Positions 8,233-17,197 of a stretch of DNA of 64,000 nucleotides are shown in pieces (within the stretch, counting starts at the first letter, position 1; each line of letters opens with the position of its first letter). Location of the stretch: NCBI RefSeq assembly GCF_013394305.1, contig NZ_AP019810.1, positions 2,757,001-2,821,000 of the forward strand, written 5' to 3'. The notes under the pieces are model-generated. The model worked only from the letters and a program-made list of their open reading frames with translations, did not search any database and was not told the origin of the DNA. The stretch is from Enterococcus mundtii (GTDB lineage Bacteria; Bacillota; Bacilli; Lactobacillales; Enterococcaceae). Made by a program: the position numbers and the translations under genes.

Positions 8233-8261
8233 TTTTGTTTGTTAGATGGACCTGATATAAT
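8233..8261 (+). promoter_or_regulatory. Putative promoter of the YfcC carrier gene
   Basis: A perfect -10 TATAAT at 8256-8261 has a weak -35 (TTTTGT) at 17 bases. The weak -35 suggests that an activator or regulated use is possible. Confidence 0.5.
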
Positions 8262-8445
8262 AGACGACGGAAACGCTACAATTAGTATGAATAAAGCATT
8301 TCAATTAAATAATCAAAGGAGGGACAATAAACGAGGGTTTTGAATAAAATTTATCGAATCTACTAGTTATTATTTTTGTTCTTATCATCTTTTTGATAAA
8401 ATACCGATGTGTCAAAGATTTTTGAAACAAGAAAGGAAGAAGAAA

Positions 8446-9969
8446 ATGGAACAAACAACGAAGAAGAAATTTCAAATGCCTTCAGCGTACTCGGTCTTAT
8501 TCATTATTATTGCCATTATCGCTGTACTTACATGGTTCATCCCAGCAGGACACTACAGTGTGGATGAAGCCGGTAATATCATTGCAGGGTCTTACGAAAG
8601 AGTCCAACAAAATCCACAAGGACTTTGGGATATCTTTATGGCTCCAGTCAACGGGATGTTGGGTGTACCAGCGGGTGAGTTAACGAAAGAAACACCTGCG
8701 GCAATTCCAATTTCCTTCTTTATCTTAATTGTTGGTGGTTTCTTAGGAATCATCAATAAAACTGGCGCATTAGATGCTGGGATCGCAACTGTTGTGAAAC
8801 GCTTCAAAGGAAAAGAAAAAATGTTGATCCCTGTATTGATGCTTTTATTCGCTTTAGGTGGTTCAACTTATGGAATGGCGGAAGAAACGATTCCATTTTA
8901 CGCATTATTGATTCCTGTTATGATGGCCGTCGGTTTTGATACTGTCACAGCAGTAGCCATCGTGTTGGTCGGATCTCAAGTGGGTTGTTTGGCATCAACA
9001 GTTAACCCATTTGCGACAGGAGTTGCATCACAAGCTGTTGGTATTTCAATGGGTGAAGGAATCGGGTTACGTTTCTTTATGTTCGTTGTCTTACTAGCAA
9101 TCTCTATTATTTATGTGTATCGCTATGCGTCGAAGATCGAAAAAGATCCAACCAAATCTTTAGTATATAATCAGCGCGAAGAAGACATGAAACACTTTGA
9201 TATCGAAGCAATCAATCGTCAAGAAATGATCACGAAGAAACAAAAACATGTCAATGTATTGTTCTTCCTTACTTTTGGTATCATGATCATTAGTTTGATT
9301 CCATGGACAACATTGAATGAAAACTTCACTATTTTTGAGTCATTGACAAATTGGTTAACTGGCCTACCTGTAATTGGAACTGTTTTAGGTAAAAACATGT
9401 TGCCTCTAGGTGATTGGTATTTCCCTGAAATCACAATGTTATTCTTAGTAATGTCAATCGTTGTGGCAATCACTTTTGGTATGAAAGAATCTGATTTTGT
9501 CAAAGAATTCTTAGCAGGTGCTTCAGACTTGATTGGTGTAGCAATCGTTGTTGCTGTTGCTCGTGGGATCCAAGTAGTGATGAACAACGGTTTGATCACA
9601 GATACGATCTTACATTGGGGAGAACAAGGATTAAGCTCATTATCATCAAGTGTCTTCTTGATCCTTACATTTATCTTCTATATCCCTATGTCATTCTTGA
9701 TTCCATCAACTTCTGGCTTAGCAGCTGCTACAATGGGCATCATGGGACCAATGGGAGAATTTGCTGGTGTCGGTAAAGATCTAGTAATCACTGCTTACCA
9801 ATCAGCATCTGGATTAGTGAACTTGATCACGCCAACTTCTGCTATCGTAATGGGTGCAATCGCCATTGCTCGCTTTGATATTTCCGTTTGGTGGAAATTC
9901 ACTGGGAAGTTGATTGCCATCTTATTTGTTGCTATCTGTGTGATCTTAGGTGTAGCAGCAATGTTCTAA
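8446..9969 (+). CDS. YfcC/ArcD-family membrane carrier
   Basis: This 507-residue polytopic protein has about 12 hydrophobic segments and belongs to the YfcC family (C4-dicarboxylate/arginine-ornithine antiporter-like). The start PSAYSVLFIIIAIIAVLTWF with the following IPAGHY, and the later IPSTSGLAAATMGIMGP, are family signatures. The start at 8446 follows GAAAGGAAG; an upstream ATG at 8407 has no site. The next gene is a PepV-type dipeptidase. Streptococcal arc clusters contain the same pair (arcD and a peptidase), so amino acid or peptide exchange is plausible. The substrate is unknown. Confidence 0.8.
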   Translation: MEQTTKKKFQMPSAYSVLFIIIAIIAVLTWFIPAGHYSVDEAGNIIAGSYERVQQNPQGLWDIFMAPVNGMLGVPAGELTKETPAAIPISFFILIVGGFLGIINKTGALDAGIATVVKRFKGKEKMLIPVLMLLFALGGSTYGMAEETIPFYALLIPVMMAVGFDTVTAVAIVLVGSQVGCLASTVNPFATGVASQAVGISMGEGIGLRFFMFVVLLAISIIYVYRYASKIEKDPTKSLVYNQREEDMKHFDIEAINRQEMITKKQKHVNVLFFLTFGIMIISLIPWTTLNENFTIFESLTNWLTGLPVIGTVLGKNMLPLGDWYFPEITMLFLVMSIVVAITFGMKESDFVKEFLAGASDLIGVAIVVAVARGIQVVMNNGLITDTILHWGEQGLSSLSSSVFLILTFIFYIPMSFLIPSTSGLAAATMGIMGPMGEFAGVGKDLVITAYQSASGLVNLITPTSAIVMGAIAIARFDISVWWKFTGKLIAILFVAICVILGVAAMF

Positions 9970-10345
9970 TTCTAGACAAATGACAGCCAAAGTTCTATGA
10001 TAAATGAAGAAACAATATCTATTGACTGAATAAAGAGACATGAATCCTTTATTCACCAAGTACGATGTATCACTTGTATGTAAGAGATCGTCGGTAGAAA
10101 CAAGACCTTTGAAAAAACGAGTTACTCTGTTGATGAAATGGTGACTGAAGAATCCAGCGCCAAGAAATAAGCGACAAAACCCGAAACTTGGATTTTGGGT
10201 TTTGTCGCTTATTTCCGAAGGCGTTGGCTTTTTCACAGAAAATTTCGTGAATAGTGTCCTATTGCACTCGAGCAGATGTACATGTGGATCAAAGTAGTAT
10301 TTTCTGCCGTCATCTTTTTTTTAAAATAATGAGGAGGCAAAGTTG
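9970..10345 (+). other. Intergenic region between carrier and pepV
   Basis: About 375 bases with no convincing gene. The main content is the 18-bp perfect inverted repeat at 10165-10214. No strong promoter hexamers were seen; pepV has a good GAGGAGG site at its start. Confidence 0.5.
10165..10214. repeat. Dispersed hairpin element, possible copy 2 (18-bp perfect stem)
   Basis: AAATAAGCGACAAAACCC (10165-10182) pairs perfectly with GGGTTTTGTCGCTTATTT (10197-10214). The ends AAATAAGCG/CGCTTATTT are shared with the copy at 24069-24124. Read on the - strand the loop is AAAATCCAAGTTTC, similar to the other copies but shorter. There is no T tail, so it is a poor terminator in the usual sense. Confidence 0.55.
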
Positions 10346-11686
10346 ATGAAACAATTTGTAACAGAACAACATCATGAACAAGCATTAGAATCATTAAGTG
10401 AGTTGATTAGAATTCCTTCTGTGTTGGATGAATCTGATTCTGGAGAGGGACATCCTTTTGGGAAAAAAGTTGTAGAAGCTTTAGATAAAGTGTTAGAAAT
10501 CAGTGAAGGATTAGGTTTCAAAACATTTAAAGATCCCGAAGGCTACTATGGTTATGCAGAAGTAGGCTCAGGAGACGAGTTATTTGGTATCTTATGCCAT
10601 ATAGACGTTGTCCCTGGAGGCGATGAAAAAAACTGGGAATCTAAACCTTTTGAGCCAACGATCAAAGATGGCTGGTTAGTTGGCCGTGGCTCCCAAGACG
10701 ATAAAGGACCTTCGATTGCTGCAATGTACGCAGTGAAAGCATTGATGGATGCAGGGGTAGAATTTAATACGCGCATTCGTTTCATCTTCGGAACGGACGA
10801 AGAAAATCTTTGGCGTTGTTTAGATAAATACAATGAAAAAGAAGAAGGAATCACACAAGGCTTTGCGCCAGATGCAGAGTTTCCTTTGATCTATGCAGAA
10901 AAAGGTTTGCTACAAGCTTACTTGACCGGTCCTGGCACAAATGAATTCTCTGTAAATGCTGGTGGGGCACTAAACGTAGTGCCGGATTCAGCACCTTATT
11001 CAGGTGAAAAATTGGCAGAAGTGAAAGCAGCGTTAACGAAACACAACTTCGATTTTGAAGATCAAGGTGACTCGATCACAGTGCTAGGAAAAAGTATCCA
11101 TGCAAAGGATGCCGCAGAAGGTGTCAATGCGATTTCTCGTTTAGCGATCGCTTTGTCTGAAGTTTTTGATTTTGCGCCAATCAAGTTTTTAGGAGAATTA
11201 GTCCAAGAAAATGCGACTGGTGAAAAAGTAGTCGGAAAGACTGTTGACGAACAATCTGGTGAGTTGACGATGAACTTCGCTAGTTTAGAAATCACACCTG
11301 AGCAAACAAAAATCGGGGTGGACATGCGTATCCCTGTCACCTTCAAAAAAGATGAACTTGTCGAAAAACTGACAGAAAAAATCAAAGCATACGATTTATC
11401 ATATGAAGAATTTGATTTCTTGGATTCATTATACGTTCCTTTGGAGAGTGAATTGATCCAAAACTTATTAGCAACGTACCGTGATATCACAGGGGATATG
11501 ACTGAGCCATTTGTTTCTGGTGGAGCAACCTTTGCTCGTACGATGAACCAATGTGTCGCTTTCGGTGCAATGTTCCCTGATACACCAGACTTCATGCACC
11601 AAGCCAATGAACGATGGGAATTAAGCAGTATGTACAAAGCGATGGAAATCTACGCAGAAGCGGTTTATCGCTTGTGTGGGAAGTAA
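10346..11686 (+). CDS. pepV: PepV-type dipeptidase (M20 family)
   Basis: This 446-residue M20 metallopeptidase shows the metal-binding HID in GILCHIDVVPGG, the bridging aspartate in GRGSQDDKGPS, the catalytic Glu pair in FGTDEENLW and the late His in DFMHQANE. Length and motif spacing match PepV, a cytosolic enzyme that cleaves broad dipeptides including Xaa-His. The ATG at 10346 lies eight bases after GAGGAGG. It probably functions with the upstream carrier in amino acid scavenging. A perfect 16-bp terminator follows. Confidence 0.9.
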   Translation: MKQFVTEQHHEQALESLSELIRIPSVLDESDSGEGHPFGKKVVEALDKVLEISEGLGFKTFKDPEGYYGYAEVGSGDELFGILCHIDVVPGGDEKNWESKPFEPTIKDGWLVGRGSQDDKGPSIAAMYAVKALMDAGVEFNTRIRFIFGTDEENLWRCLDKYNEKEEGITQGFAPDAEFPLIYAEKGLLQAYLTGPGTNEFSVNAGGALNVVPDSAPYSGEKLAEVKAALTKHNFDFEDQGDSITVLGKSIHAKDAAEGVNAISRLAIALSEVFDFAPIKFLGELVQENATGEKVVGKTVDEQSGELTMNFASLEITPEQTKIGVDMRIPVTFKKDELVEKLTEKIKAYDLSYEEFDFLDSLYVPLESELIQNLLATYRDITGDMTEPFVSGGATFARTMNQCVAFGAMFPDTPDFMHQANERWELSSMYKAMEIYAEAVYRLCGK

Positions 11687-11726
11687 ACCAATAGTTAGTT
11701 AAGAAACGAATAAGAGTCATAAAAGT

Positions 11727-11774
11727 AACCACCCCTATTTTGAGGAACTTTGTCAAAATAGGGGTGGTTTTTCA
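11727..11774 (+). terminator. Terminator after pepV
   Basis: AACCACCCCTATTTTG (11727-11742) pairs perfectly with CAAAATAGGGGTGGTT (11754-11769), followed by T residues. Confidence 0.9.
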
Positions 11775-11899
11775 TTGTCAGTTGTTCCTCCTTACAAAGA
11801 TATCCAATAATAACATCTTACATAAAATCATTTGCAATTTTACCGTATTTTATTTAGTGTATAAGAGTATCAAATGAAAGATGACGGAAGGTGATGTTT

Positions 11900-12631
11900 T
11901 TGAAAATATTCAAAAGAGTCCTGATAGGATTAGTGCTCGTACTGGGATTAGGTGCTATTGGAGGTTATTTTTATTGGCAACAAAGTGTGTACGAACCATC
12001 GACTCAAGCAGAGCAATCATTTAAGCAAGGAATAGATAAAGAGGATTATTTATTATTCGAATCGCAAAAATCGGCGAAACATCCAATGGTGATTTTTTAT
12101 CCTGGTGCGCTCGTCGAACCAGAAAGTTATAGTATATGGGCAGAGCAACTAGCAGAAAATGGCTATACGGTAGCCATTGCTAAAATGCCTTTTGAACTGG
12201 CGATCCTGAGTGGCAACAAAGCAGACAAAATCAGAGAGGATTTCAAAGATCAAGATTTTGTGATTGGAGGACATTCTTTAGGTGGGGTGATGGCAAGTCG
12301 TTATGCTAATGCAAATCTGGATGATGAACGATTAAAAGGTATTTATTTCATGGCAAGTTATCCGGATGAAAAGGGGACATTGGCAAAAACTGATTTACCG
12401 GTCATCAGTATCACCGGAAGTGAAGATGAAGTCATGAACCAAGAAGCAGCTGATGAAGCAAAAGCTTATTTACCTGAACAAACAGAATTTGTTTCCATCG
12501 CTGGAGGGAACCATGGCGGATTTGGTAGTTATGGTCATCAAAAAGGTGATGGTGAAGCAACAATCAGTAATGAAGACCAACAAACAGCAATCGTCACGAC
12601 CATGATGAATTGGCTGAATCAAATCAAGTAA
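11900..12631 (+). CDS. Membrane-anchored alpha/beta hydrolase
   Basis: The protein has one N-terminal membrane segment (VLIGLVLVLGLGAIGGYFYW), then an alpha/beta-hydrolase domain facing outward. The nucleophile elbow is GGHSLGG, the acid is in ITGSEDEV and the catalytic His is in GGNHGGFGSYG. The substrate is unknown; the family includes esterases and carboxylesterase-like proteins. The TTG at 11900 has the best spacing from GGAAGG (eight bases). GTG 11891 or ATG 11894 would lengthen it by two or three residues but lie too close to the site. It appears monocistronic. Confidence 0.8.
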   Translation: MKIFKRVLIGLVLVLGLGAIGGYFYWQQSVYEPSTQAEQSFKQGIDKEDYLLFESQKSAKHPMVIFYPGALVEPESYSIWAEQLAENGYTVAIAKMPFELAILSGNKADKIREDFKDQDFVIGGHSLGGVMASRYANANLDDERLKGIYFMASYPDEKGTLAKTDLPVISITGSEDEVMNQEAADEAKAYLPEQTEFVSIAGGNHGGFGSYGHQKGDGEATISNEDQQTAIVTTMMNWLNQIK

Positions 12632-12735
12632 GAGCGTCACTTTTCGGACCGGCGAAAAGAAATGATCCGTTTATAATTGAAAATTTCACAAGCTGATCGG
12701 CGGATACAGACGTCTCAAAGGAAGCTCCTAGAAAA

Positions 12736-12790
12736 ATAAGGCGTCATCCACAAAAAAATTTAAGAATCATTTTCGTGGATGACGCCTTAT
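12736..12790 (+). repeat. Dispersed hairpin element, copy 3
   Basis: ATAAGGCGTCATCCAC (12736-12751) pairs perfectly with GTGGATGACGCCTTAT (12775-12790). The interior, with AAAAATTTAAGA then CATTTTCG, closely matches the interior of the copy at 24069-24124, although the stem bases are different. It lies between two convergent genes (the hydrolase and fer), where it could also stop transcription from both sides. Confidence 0.65.
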
Positions 12791-12888
12791 CACTTGAGGG
12801 GAATACGATTACCTCATCTATTTTTGTAACATAGAAAAACAAGTAGATCATCGGACAGTCCTGCTAAAAGTTAGTTGTAAGAGAGCGG

Positions 12889-13110
12889 TCAATTTTCTTT
12901 TTCCAATAAGATTGCTCGAACCGGACATTTTTGATAAGCTTTGGTTACGTTGGCTTCTTCTAAAGGCTGAACGAATTGTTGATGTGCTTCTGGTTCTTGT
13001 GCAAATAAGACGATTCCTTCTTCATCATAATCAAAGATATCAGGCGCCTCGATTTGACATAGACCACATGCGATACAACGTTCAGGAACTAATTTACATA
13101 ATAATGACAT
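12889..13110 (-). CDS. fer: [4Fe-4S] ferredoxin
   Basis: This small acidic ferredoxin (73 residues) has the cluster motif CIACGLC, the PDIFDYDEEG segment, and the fourth Cys in KCPVRAI, as in Bacillus Fer. It transfers low-potential electrons in the cytoplasm. The start at 13110 follows AGGATGGTGA; an ATG three codons upstream is possible. It is divergent from ypbB, with only 29 bases between the starts. The fer-ypbB-recQ order is conserved in Bacilli. Confidence 0.9.
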   Translation of the reverse strand: MSLLCKLVPERCIACGLCQIEAPDIFDYDEEGIVLFAQEPEAHQQFVQPLEEANVTKAYQKCPVRAILLEKEN

Positions 13111-13139
13111 ATTCACCATCCTAACGTAAGGGGATTACT

Positions 13140-14159
13140 ATGACTGAGTTTATTTTATCTTTATTTTCTTCAAGTGACAAGTTACGAGCAAGCTCACTCT
13201 ATCAATTATTAAGTGGCAAGCGTACATCCTCGGTACTACTTTTTGGCTTTTTTCAGCGATTATTAGTTGTTCATGGTTGTTTTCCTTCACTTGAACAAGC
13301 AACGTTTGATACGCAGATCCAACAGATGATAGATGAGGGATTATTAAAGTGGGAAGACCGAGAGTTGCAACTGACGAAAAAAAGGGAAATGCGAAGAAAA
13401 AATAAATCCCTCCTTGGACTACACTATGATAAGTATGGACGTACAGCTACTGTTAGTTGGCGTTTGCTGAAATTCTATGTACAAGTCGTCTCTCACTTAT
13501 CCGCCAATGAAACAGCTTATTTACCAGTAGAGACGGGTCCTTTTTATGCTTACCAAGTTAAGAGATGGTTGAAAGAAGCAACGTGTACCAAAACGGAGCT
13601 GGTTGCTCAAGTATCAAAGGAACTTTCTACTATTTTTACTCTGATGCCAGACGAACAAGCGAACTTCTTAGCGAACCAATTTTCTGGTAAAAAGCAAACA
13701 GGCTTACTCGCGTACCAACTGACTACCCTTGAAGATGGCACAGCTCAGCAATTATTCCAAGATCAGTGTATCCATCGCTTATTAGCGATTATCGAACAGC
13801 ATTCAGATTTCTTATTATACGATTTGCTTGCACCGTTGCTTAGACAAAATTATAATCAAAGCATGTTGACGACGAGAGCATTGATTTTATCTGGGGATTC
13901 GGTGGAGCAAGTGATGGTGAAACGAGGACTGAAGAAAGGCACGATCAATGACCATTTGATTGAGTGGGCCATCTTTTTTGATGATTTTCCTTTTGAACGC
14001 CTGATCCACTCCGAGACAAGAAGATCTTTAGCTTCGTTGGATCGACCACTTCTTACGCTCAGATATAAAGATCTTGAAGGACAAACGATCGATTACGGAG
14101 AATTTCGTTTGGCACAAATCGAGGCATTTAAAGGAGGGGATAAAAATGGATTTGCTTGA
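13140..14159 (+). CDS. ypbB: YpbB-like helicase-associated HTH protein
   Basis: This 339-residue protein has no N-terminal enzyme signature. Near the C-terminus (about 255-285) lies a helix-turn-helix-like segment, ALILSGDSVEQVMVKRGLKK with the following GTINDHLIEW, as in the helicase-associated HTH domain that ends some RecQ proteins. Its position directly upstream of recQ, overlapping it by 14 bases, matches Bacillus ypbB-recS. I infer that it acts with the short RecQ helicase, supplying the missing C-terminal nucleic-acid-binding module. Function in enterococci is unproven. Confidence 0.75.
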   Translation: MTEFILSLFSSSDKLRASSLYQLLSGKRTSSVLLFGFFQRLLVVHGCFPSLEQATFDTQIQQMIDEGLLKWEDRELQLTKKREMRRKNKSLLGLHYDKYGRTATVSWRLLKFYVQVVSHLSANETAYLPVETGPFYAYQVKRWLKEATCTKTELVAQVSKELSTIFTLMPDEQANFLANQFSGKKQTGLLAYQLTTLEDGTAQQLFQDQCIHRLLAIIEQHSDFLLYDLLAPLLRQNYNQSMLTTRALILSGDSVEQVMVKRGLKKGTINDHLIEWAIFFDDFPFERLIHSETRRSLASLDRPLLTLRYKDLEGQTIDYGEFRLAQIEAFKGGDKNGFA

Positions 14160-15537
14160 TCCATTGAAACAGTACTTTGGTTTTACCTCTTTTCGCCAAG
14201 GACAGGAAGAGATCATTTCCACCTTATTGAATCAGAAAGATGTTTTAGCGATCCTGCCAACTGGTAATGGCAAAAGTTTATGTTATCAGTTGACTGGCTA
14301 TTTGCAAGATGGGATGGTATTGATCGTTTCTCCGTTACTCTCTTTGATGGAAGATCAAGTAGGGCAATTGCAAAAACGAGGGGAGAAAAGGGTGGTTGCC
14401 TATAATAGCTTACTCACTAGAAGTGAGAAACAGTATGTGTTAGCTCATTTATCCGAATATAAATTTGTCTTTGTCAGTCCCGAGATGTTGCAGCAACCGG
14501 AAGTGCTTCATGCCCTGAAGCAACAAAAAATCTCGTTGTACGTAGTCGATGAAGCTCATTGCGTGTCACAGTGGGGCATTGATTTTCGACCTGAGTATCA
14601 ATCTCTCGGAAGAGTCGCAAAAGAATTAGGATCACCAACTACTTTAGCTTTGACGGCAACAGCCACGCGACCGGTACAAGAAGAGATCGAACACATTCTC
14701 TTTCGCACACAACCTGCCCTCGTCAAACATTCAGTTAATCGAGAAAACATCTCATTATTTGTCTTTCATACAGATGAAAAAGACCAGCAATTACGTCAGT
14801 TGATGGCACAAGCAGACGGAGCAATGATCATTTATTGCGCGACTAAAAAAGAAGTCGAACGTCTTTATCAACTGCTTCGCAAAGACTATGCTGTGGGGTA
14901 TTATCATGGAGGGCTAGATGCCTCACAACGCCGCCAACTTCAACAACAATTCAGTCAAAATCAACTGCAATTTTTGATTGCGACGAATGCATTTGGTATG
15001 GGAATCGATAAAGCAGACATTCGGTATGTCATCCATTACGATCTACCAGATAGCCTGGAAAATTATATGCAAGAAATTGGTCGAGCAGGCAGAGATCAAC
15101 AACCAAGTAGCGCTATCTTACTTTATCAACCAGGGGACGAAGGGATCCATTACTTTTTCCAACAATTATCTAAAGAACAACGTCAGATTTTCGAAGAACA
15201 TCTGTCAACTGGGCAAACAGAGGCGCCCCAGTTCGATGAGATCCAGCAAAAATGGCTGATGCTGGTAAATGAAATGCAAAGTCCTGATACATGGCTTCTG
15301 CAATTAAAAAAACAAGAACAAGTGAAAATCAAGCAACTACAGCAGATGCTTGCTTATATCCATACAACATCATGTAGACGAGAACGTCTGATGGATTATT
15401 TCGGTGAAACCCTCAAAGAAAAACCTGAAAAATGTTGTGATCGAGATGGTGCGTCCTTATTTCTTTCTGAAACTGGACATACTAGTCCAACCGTAGAAGC
15501 AACAGACTGGCAAACCATTTTACTAAATTTATTTTAA
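14146..15537 (+). CDS. recQ: Short RecQ-family DNA helicase (RecS-like)
   Basis: This 463-residue superfamily 2 helicase has the Q-motif region FGFTSFRQGQEEII, Walker A LPTGNGKSLCY, the DEAH box VVDEAHC, and motif VI YMQEIGRAGRDQ. The zinc-binding segment is short (TSCRRERLMDYFGE then CCDRDG) and there is no HRDC domain, as in Bacillus RecS. It unwinds DNA 3'-5' in repair. AAAGGAGGGG precedes the ATG at 14146, inside the end of ypbB, so the two are translationally coupled. Confidence 0.9.
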   Translation: MDLLDPLKQYFGFTSFRQGQEEIISTLLNQKDVLAILPTGNGKSLCYQLTGYLQDGMVLIVSPLLSLMEDQVGQLQKRGEKRVVAYNSLLTRSEKQYVLAHLSEYKFVFVSPEMLQQPEVLHALKQQKISLYVVDEAHCVSQWGIDFRPEYQSLGRVAKELGSPTTLALTATATRPVQEEIEHILFRTQPALVKHSVNRENISLFVFHTDEKDQQLRQLMAQADGAMIIYCATKKEVERLYQLLRKDYAVGYYHGGLDASQRRQLQQQFSQNQLQFLIATNAFGMGIDKADIRYVIHYDLPDSLENYMQEIGRAGRDQQPSSAILLYQPGDEGIHYFFQQLSKEQRQIFEEHLSTGQTEAPQFDEIQQKWLMLVNEMQSPDTWLLQLKKQEQVKIKQLQQMLAYIHTTSCRRERLMDYFGETLKEKPEKCCDRDGASLFLSETGHTSPTVEATDWQTILLNLF

Positions 15538-15621
15538 AAAAATGGTGCGAGGTATTTTTTTCGTACAATCAAGATTATCCTATGGTATAATAACTAGGAA
15601 AGAATTTAGGAGGTCAATAAG

Positions 15622-16257
15622 GTGAGTAGAAAAGATAGACATCAATCATCAGAAAATAACGAAACACAAGAACCATGGGAGCAACCAATTTACGATACAG
15701 AGGATGAAGCATCTTCAAGAAGTACGCAAAGACAGCAAAAGAAAGGGAACACCCTGTTCTTATCGCTATTTTTGATTTTATTAGTTTTATGTATTGCCAT
15801 TCCGGCAGGAGCTTACTTCTGGATCAGAAACGGATCAAGTAATAGTGCGACCGCTGCATCTTCTTCCTCTACGACTTCATCGATCGTAGAAAGTTCAACT
15901 GTAGAATCAACTGTAGAATCGACGGCAGTTTCTAGTGAACCAACTTCTGATACACAATCAGTTGCTGGAGAAACAACACCCACGAGTGCTGTGACACCAG
16001 AAACAACACCATCTTCAACAGTAACAGAGCCAGAACAAACAACACCAAGCAGTGTGGCTCCACAAGAAACAACACCTACTTCAACACCAGAGGCAGGCAC
16101 AGGTGTTTCAGGCTCAACCACAGTCGTTCAAGCGGGTGAAGGTCCTAGACAAGTAGCAGAACGCGCAGGCATTACAGTCGACCAATTGTTCCAATTGAAC
16201 GGAATCGATCCAAACAACTACATGTTATATCCAGGACAAGAACTTAGAGTCCAATAA
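15622..16257 (+). CDS. Membrane-anchored LysM protein (YpbE-like)
   Basis: The 211-residue protein starts with a GTG after AGGAGG. It has a charged cytoplasmic N-terminus, one membrane helix (TLFLSLFLILLVLCIAIPAG, residues 42-61), a Ser/Thr/Val-rich extracellular linker (about 75-165) and a C-terminal LysM domain (VVQAGEGPRQVAERAGI to YPGQELRVQ). LysM binds peptidoglycan, so the protein should tether membrane to wall. It follows recQ as Bacillus ypbE does. A TATAAT at 15586-15591 suggests its own promoter. The Thr/Ser linker is likely variable between strains. Confidence 0.8.
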   Translation: MSRKDRHQSSENNETQEPWEQPIYDTEDEASSRSTQRQQKKGNTLFLSLFLILLVLCIAIPAGAYFWIRNGSSNSATAASSSSTTSSIVESSTVESTVESTAVSSEPTSDTQSVAGETTPTSAVTPETTPSSTVTEPEQTTPSSVAPQETTPTSTPEAGTGVSGSTTVVQAGEGPRQVAERAGITVDQLFQLNGIDPNNYMLYPGQELRVQ

Positions 16258-16327
16258 ATGGAGTTAAAAAGATAATACTGAAGAGTTGTTTTTCCTCAGA
16301 GTATCTTCATAAAATGTAATTAAATAA

Positions 16328-16361
16328 GGAGCAGTGGCTTGAGCCACAGCCCCTTTTTTTT
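16328..16361 (+). terminator. Terminator after the LysM gene
   Basis: An imperfect GC-rich hairpin with core GTGGC (16334-16338) and GCCAC (16343-16347), flanked by pairing G and C bases, ends in a T run at 16354-16361, just before cmk. Confidence 0.75.
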
Positions 16362-16383
16362 GAGAAAAGGGAGTTTATGAAAA

Positions 16384-17064
16384 ATGACACGAATTAGTAT
16401 CGCAATTGACGGTCCTGCCTCTTCAGGCAAAAGTACGGTAGCTAAAATCATCGCAAATGAATTGAACTATATTTATACAGATACGGGCGCGATGTATCGT
16501 GCAGTCACTTACTTGGCAATCAAACATCACATTGCTTTTTCAGATGAAACAGAGTTAGTCGATTTGATCAACAAACACCCGATTTCATTTGAGCAAATGG
16601 CGGATGGACAACATGTCTTTGTAGCTGGGCAAGACGTTACTTCAGATATTCGACAACCAGACGTTACACGAGCGGTCTCTGAAGTAGCTGCGCATTCAGA
16701 AGTACGCGAAGCTCTTGTTGCGATCCAGAAAAAAATCGGTGAAGATGGTGGTGTCGTCATGGATGGTCGAGATATCGGTACCGCTGTTTTACCAAAAGCC
16801 GAAGTGAAGATTTTCTTGGTAGCCAGCGTATCTGAACGGGCACAAAGACGACACAAAGAAAACCTTGAAAAAAATATTCCAACAGACTTAGAAGAATTGA
16901 CAAAAGAAATACAAGCACGTGATGAATATGACTCTACTAGAAAAGTTTCACCCCTGAAGCAAGCAGAAGATGCGATACGGATCGATACAACCGGTAAAAC
17001 GATTCAAGAAGTTGTCCAAGCGATCAAAGAAGTGATTCAACAAAAAGGATATTTTCTTGACTAA
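16384..17064 (+). CDS. cmk: Cytidylate kinase
   Basis: This 226-residue CMP/dCMP kinase has the P-loop IDGPASSGKSTVAK at residues 7-20, the LDTGAMYRA-type motif (YTDTGAMYRAVTYLA) and the MDGRDIGTAVLP signature. It makes CDP and dCDP from CMP and dCMP. It is followed by rpsA, the order typical of Bacilli and many other bacteria. A hairpin with a T-rich tail lies after the stop, so some transcripts may end before rpsA. Confidence 0.95.
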   Translation: MTRISIAIDGPASSGKSTVAKIIANELNYIYTDTGAMYRAVTYLAIKHHIAFSDETELVDLINKHPISFEQMADGQHVFVAGQDVTSDIRQPDVTRAVSEVAAHSEVREALVAIQKKIGEDGGVVMDGRDIGTAVLPKAEVKIFLVASVSERAQRRHKENLEKNIPTDLEELTKEIQARDEYDSTRKVSPLKQAEDAIRIDTTGKTIQEVVQAIKEVIQQKGYFLD

Positions 17065-17072
17065 ATAGAAAA

Positions 17073-17130
17073 AAAGCGAAGAATCCGACCATTTTAATGG
17101 AAAACAAACGAAATCGCTTTATTTTTTTTA
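17073..17130 (+). terminator. Possible terminator after cmk
   Basis: AAAGCGA (17073-17079) pairs with TCGCTTT (17114-17120), followed by a T-rich run. The loop is long (34 bases) and contains ATCC and CCATTTT words, which makes it a weak candidate member of the dispersed hairpin family. Confidence 0.5.
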
Positions 17131-17197
17131 AATAATCAATTAAACTATAGGCAGTACCGTAGTTAACGGCAGAATGTTGGTTAGGAGGACAAGTGTT

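Larger units (their letters stand above)
7988..8445 (+). other. AT-rich intergenic region upstream of the YfcC carrier
   Basis: About 460 bases without a supported gene. It holds a catabolite-like motif TGTAAGCG near 8145 that fits the cre consensus poorly, the inverted repeat at 8189-8209, a promoter with TATAAT at 8256-8261, and an AAAGGAGGG at about 8319 that is not followed by a convincing start codon. The roughly 180-base leader is long enough for regulation, but I see no known riboswitch. Confidence 0.5.

Noticed and set aside
8319-8370. Leader peptide after AAAGGAGGG upstream of the YfcC gene.
   Set aside because: The only nearby candidate is a TTG with poor spacing and an eight-codon product.
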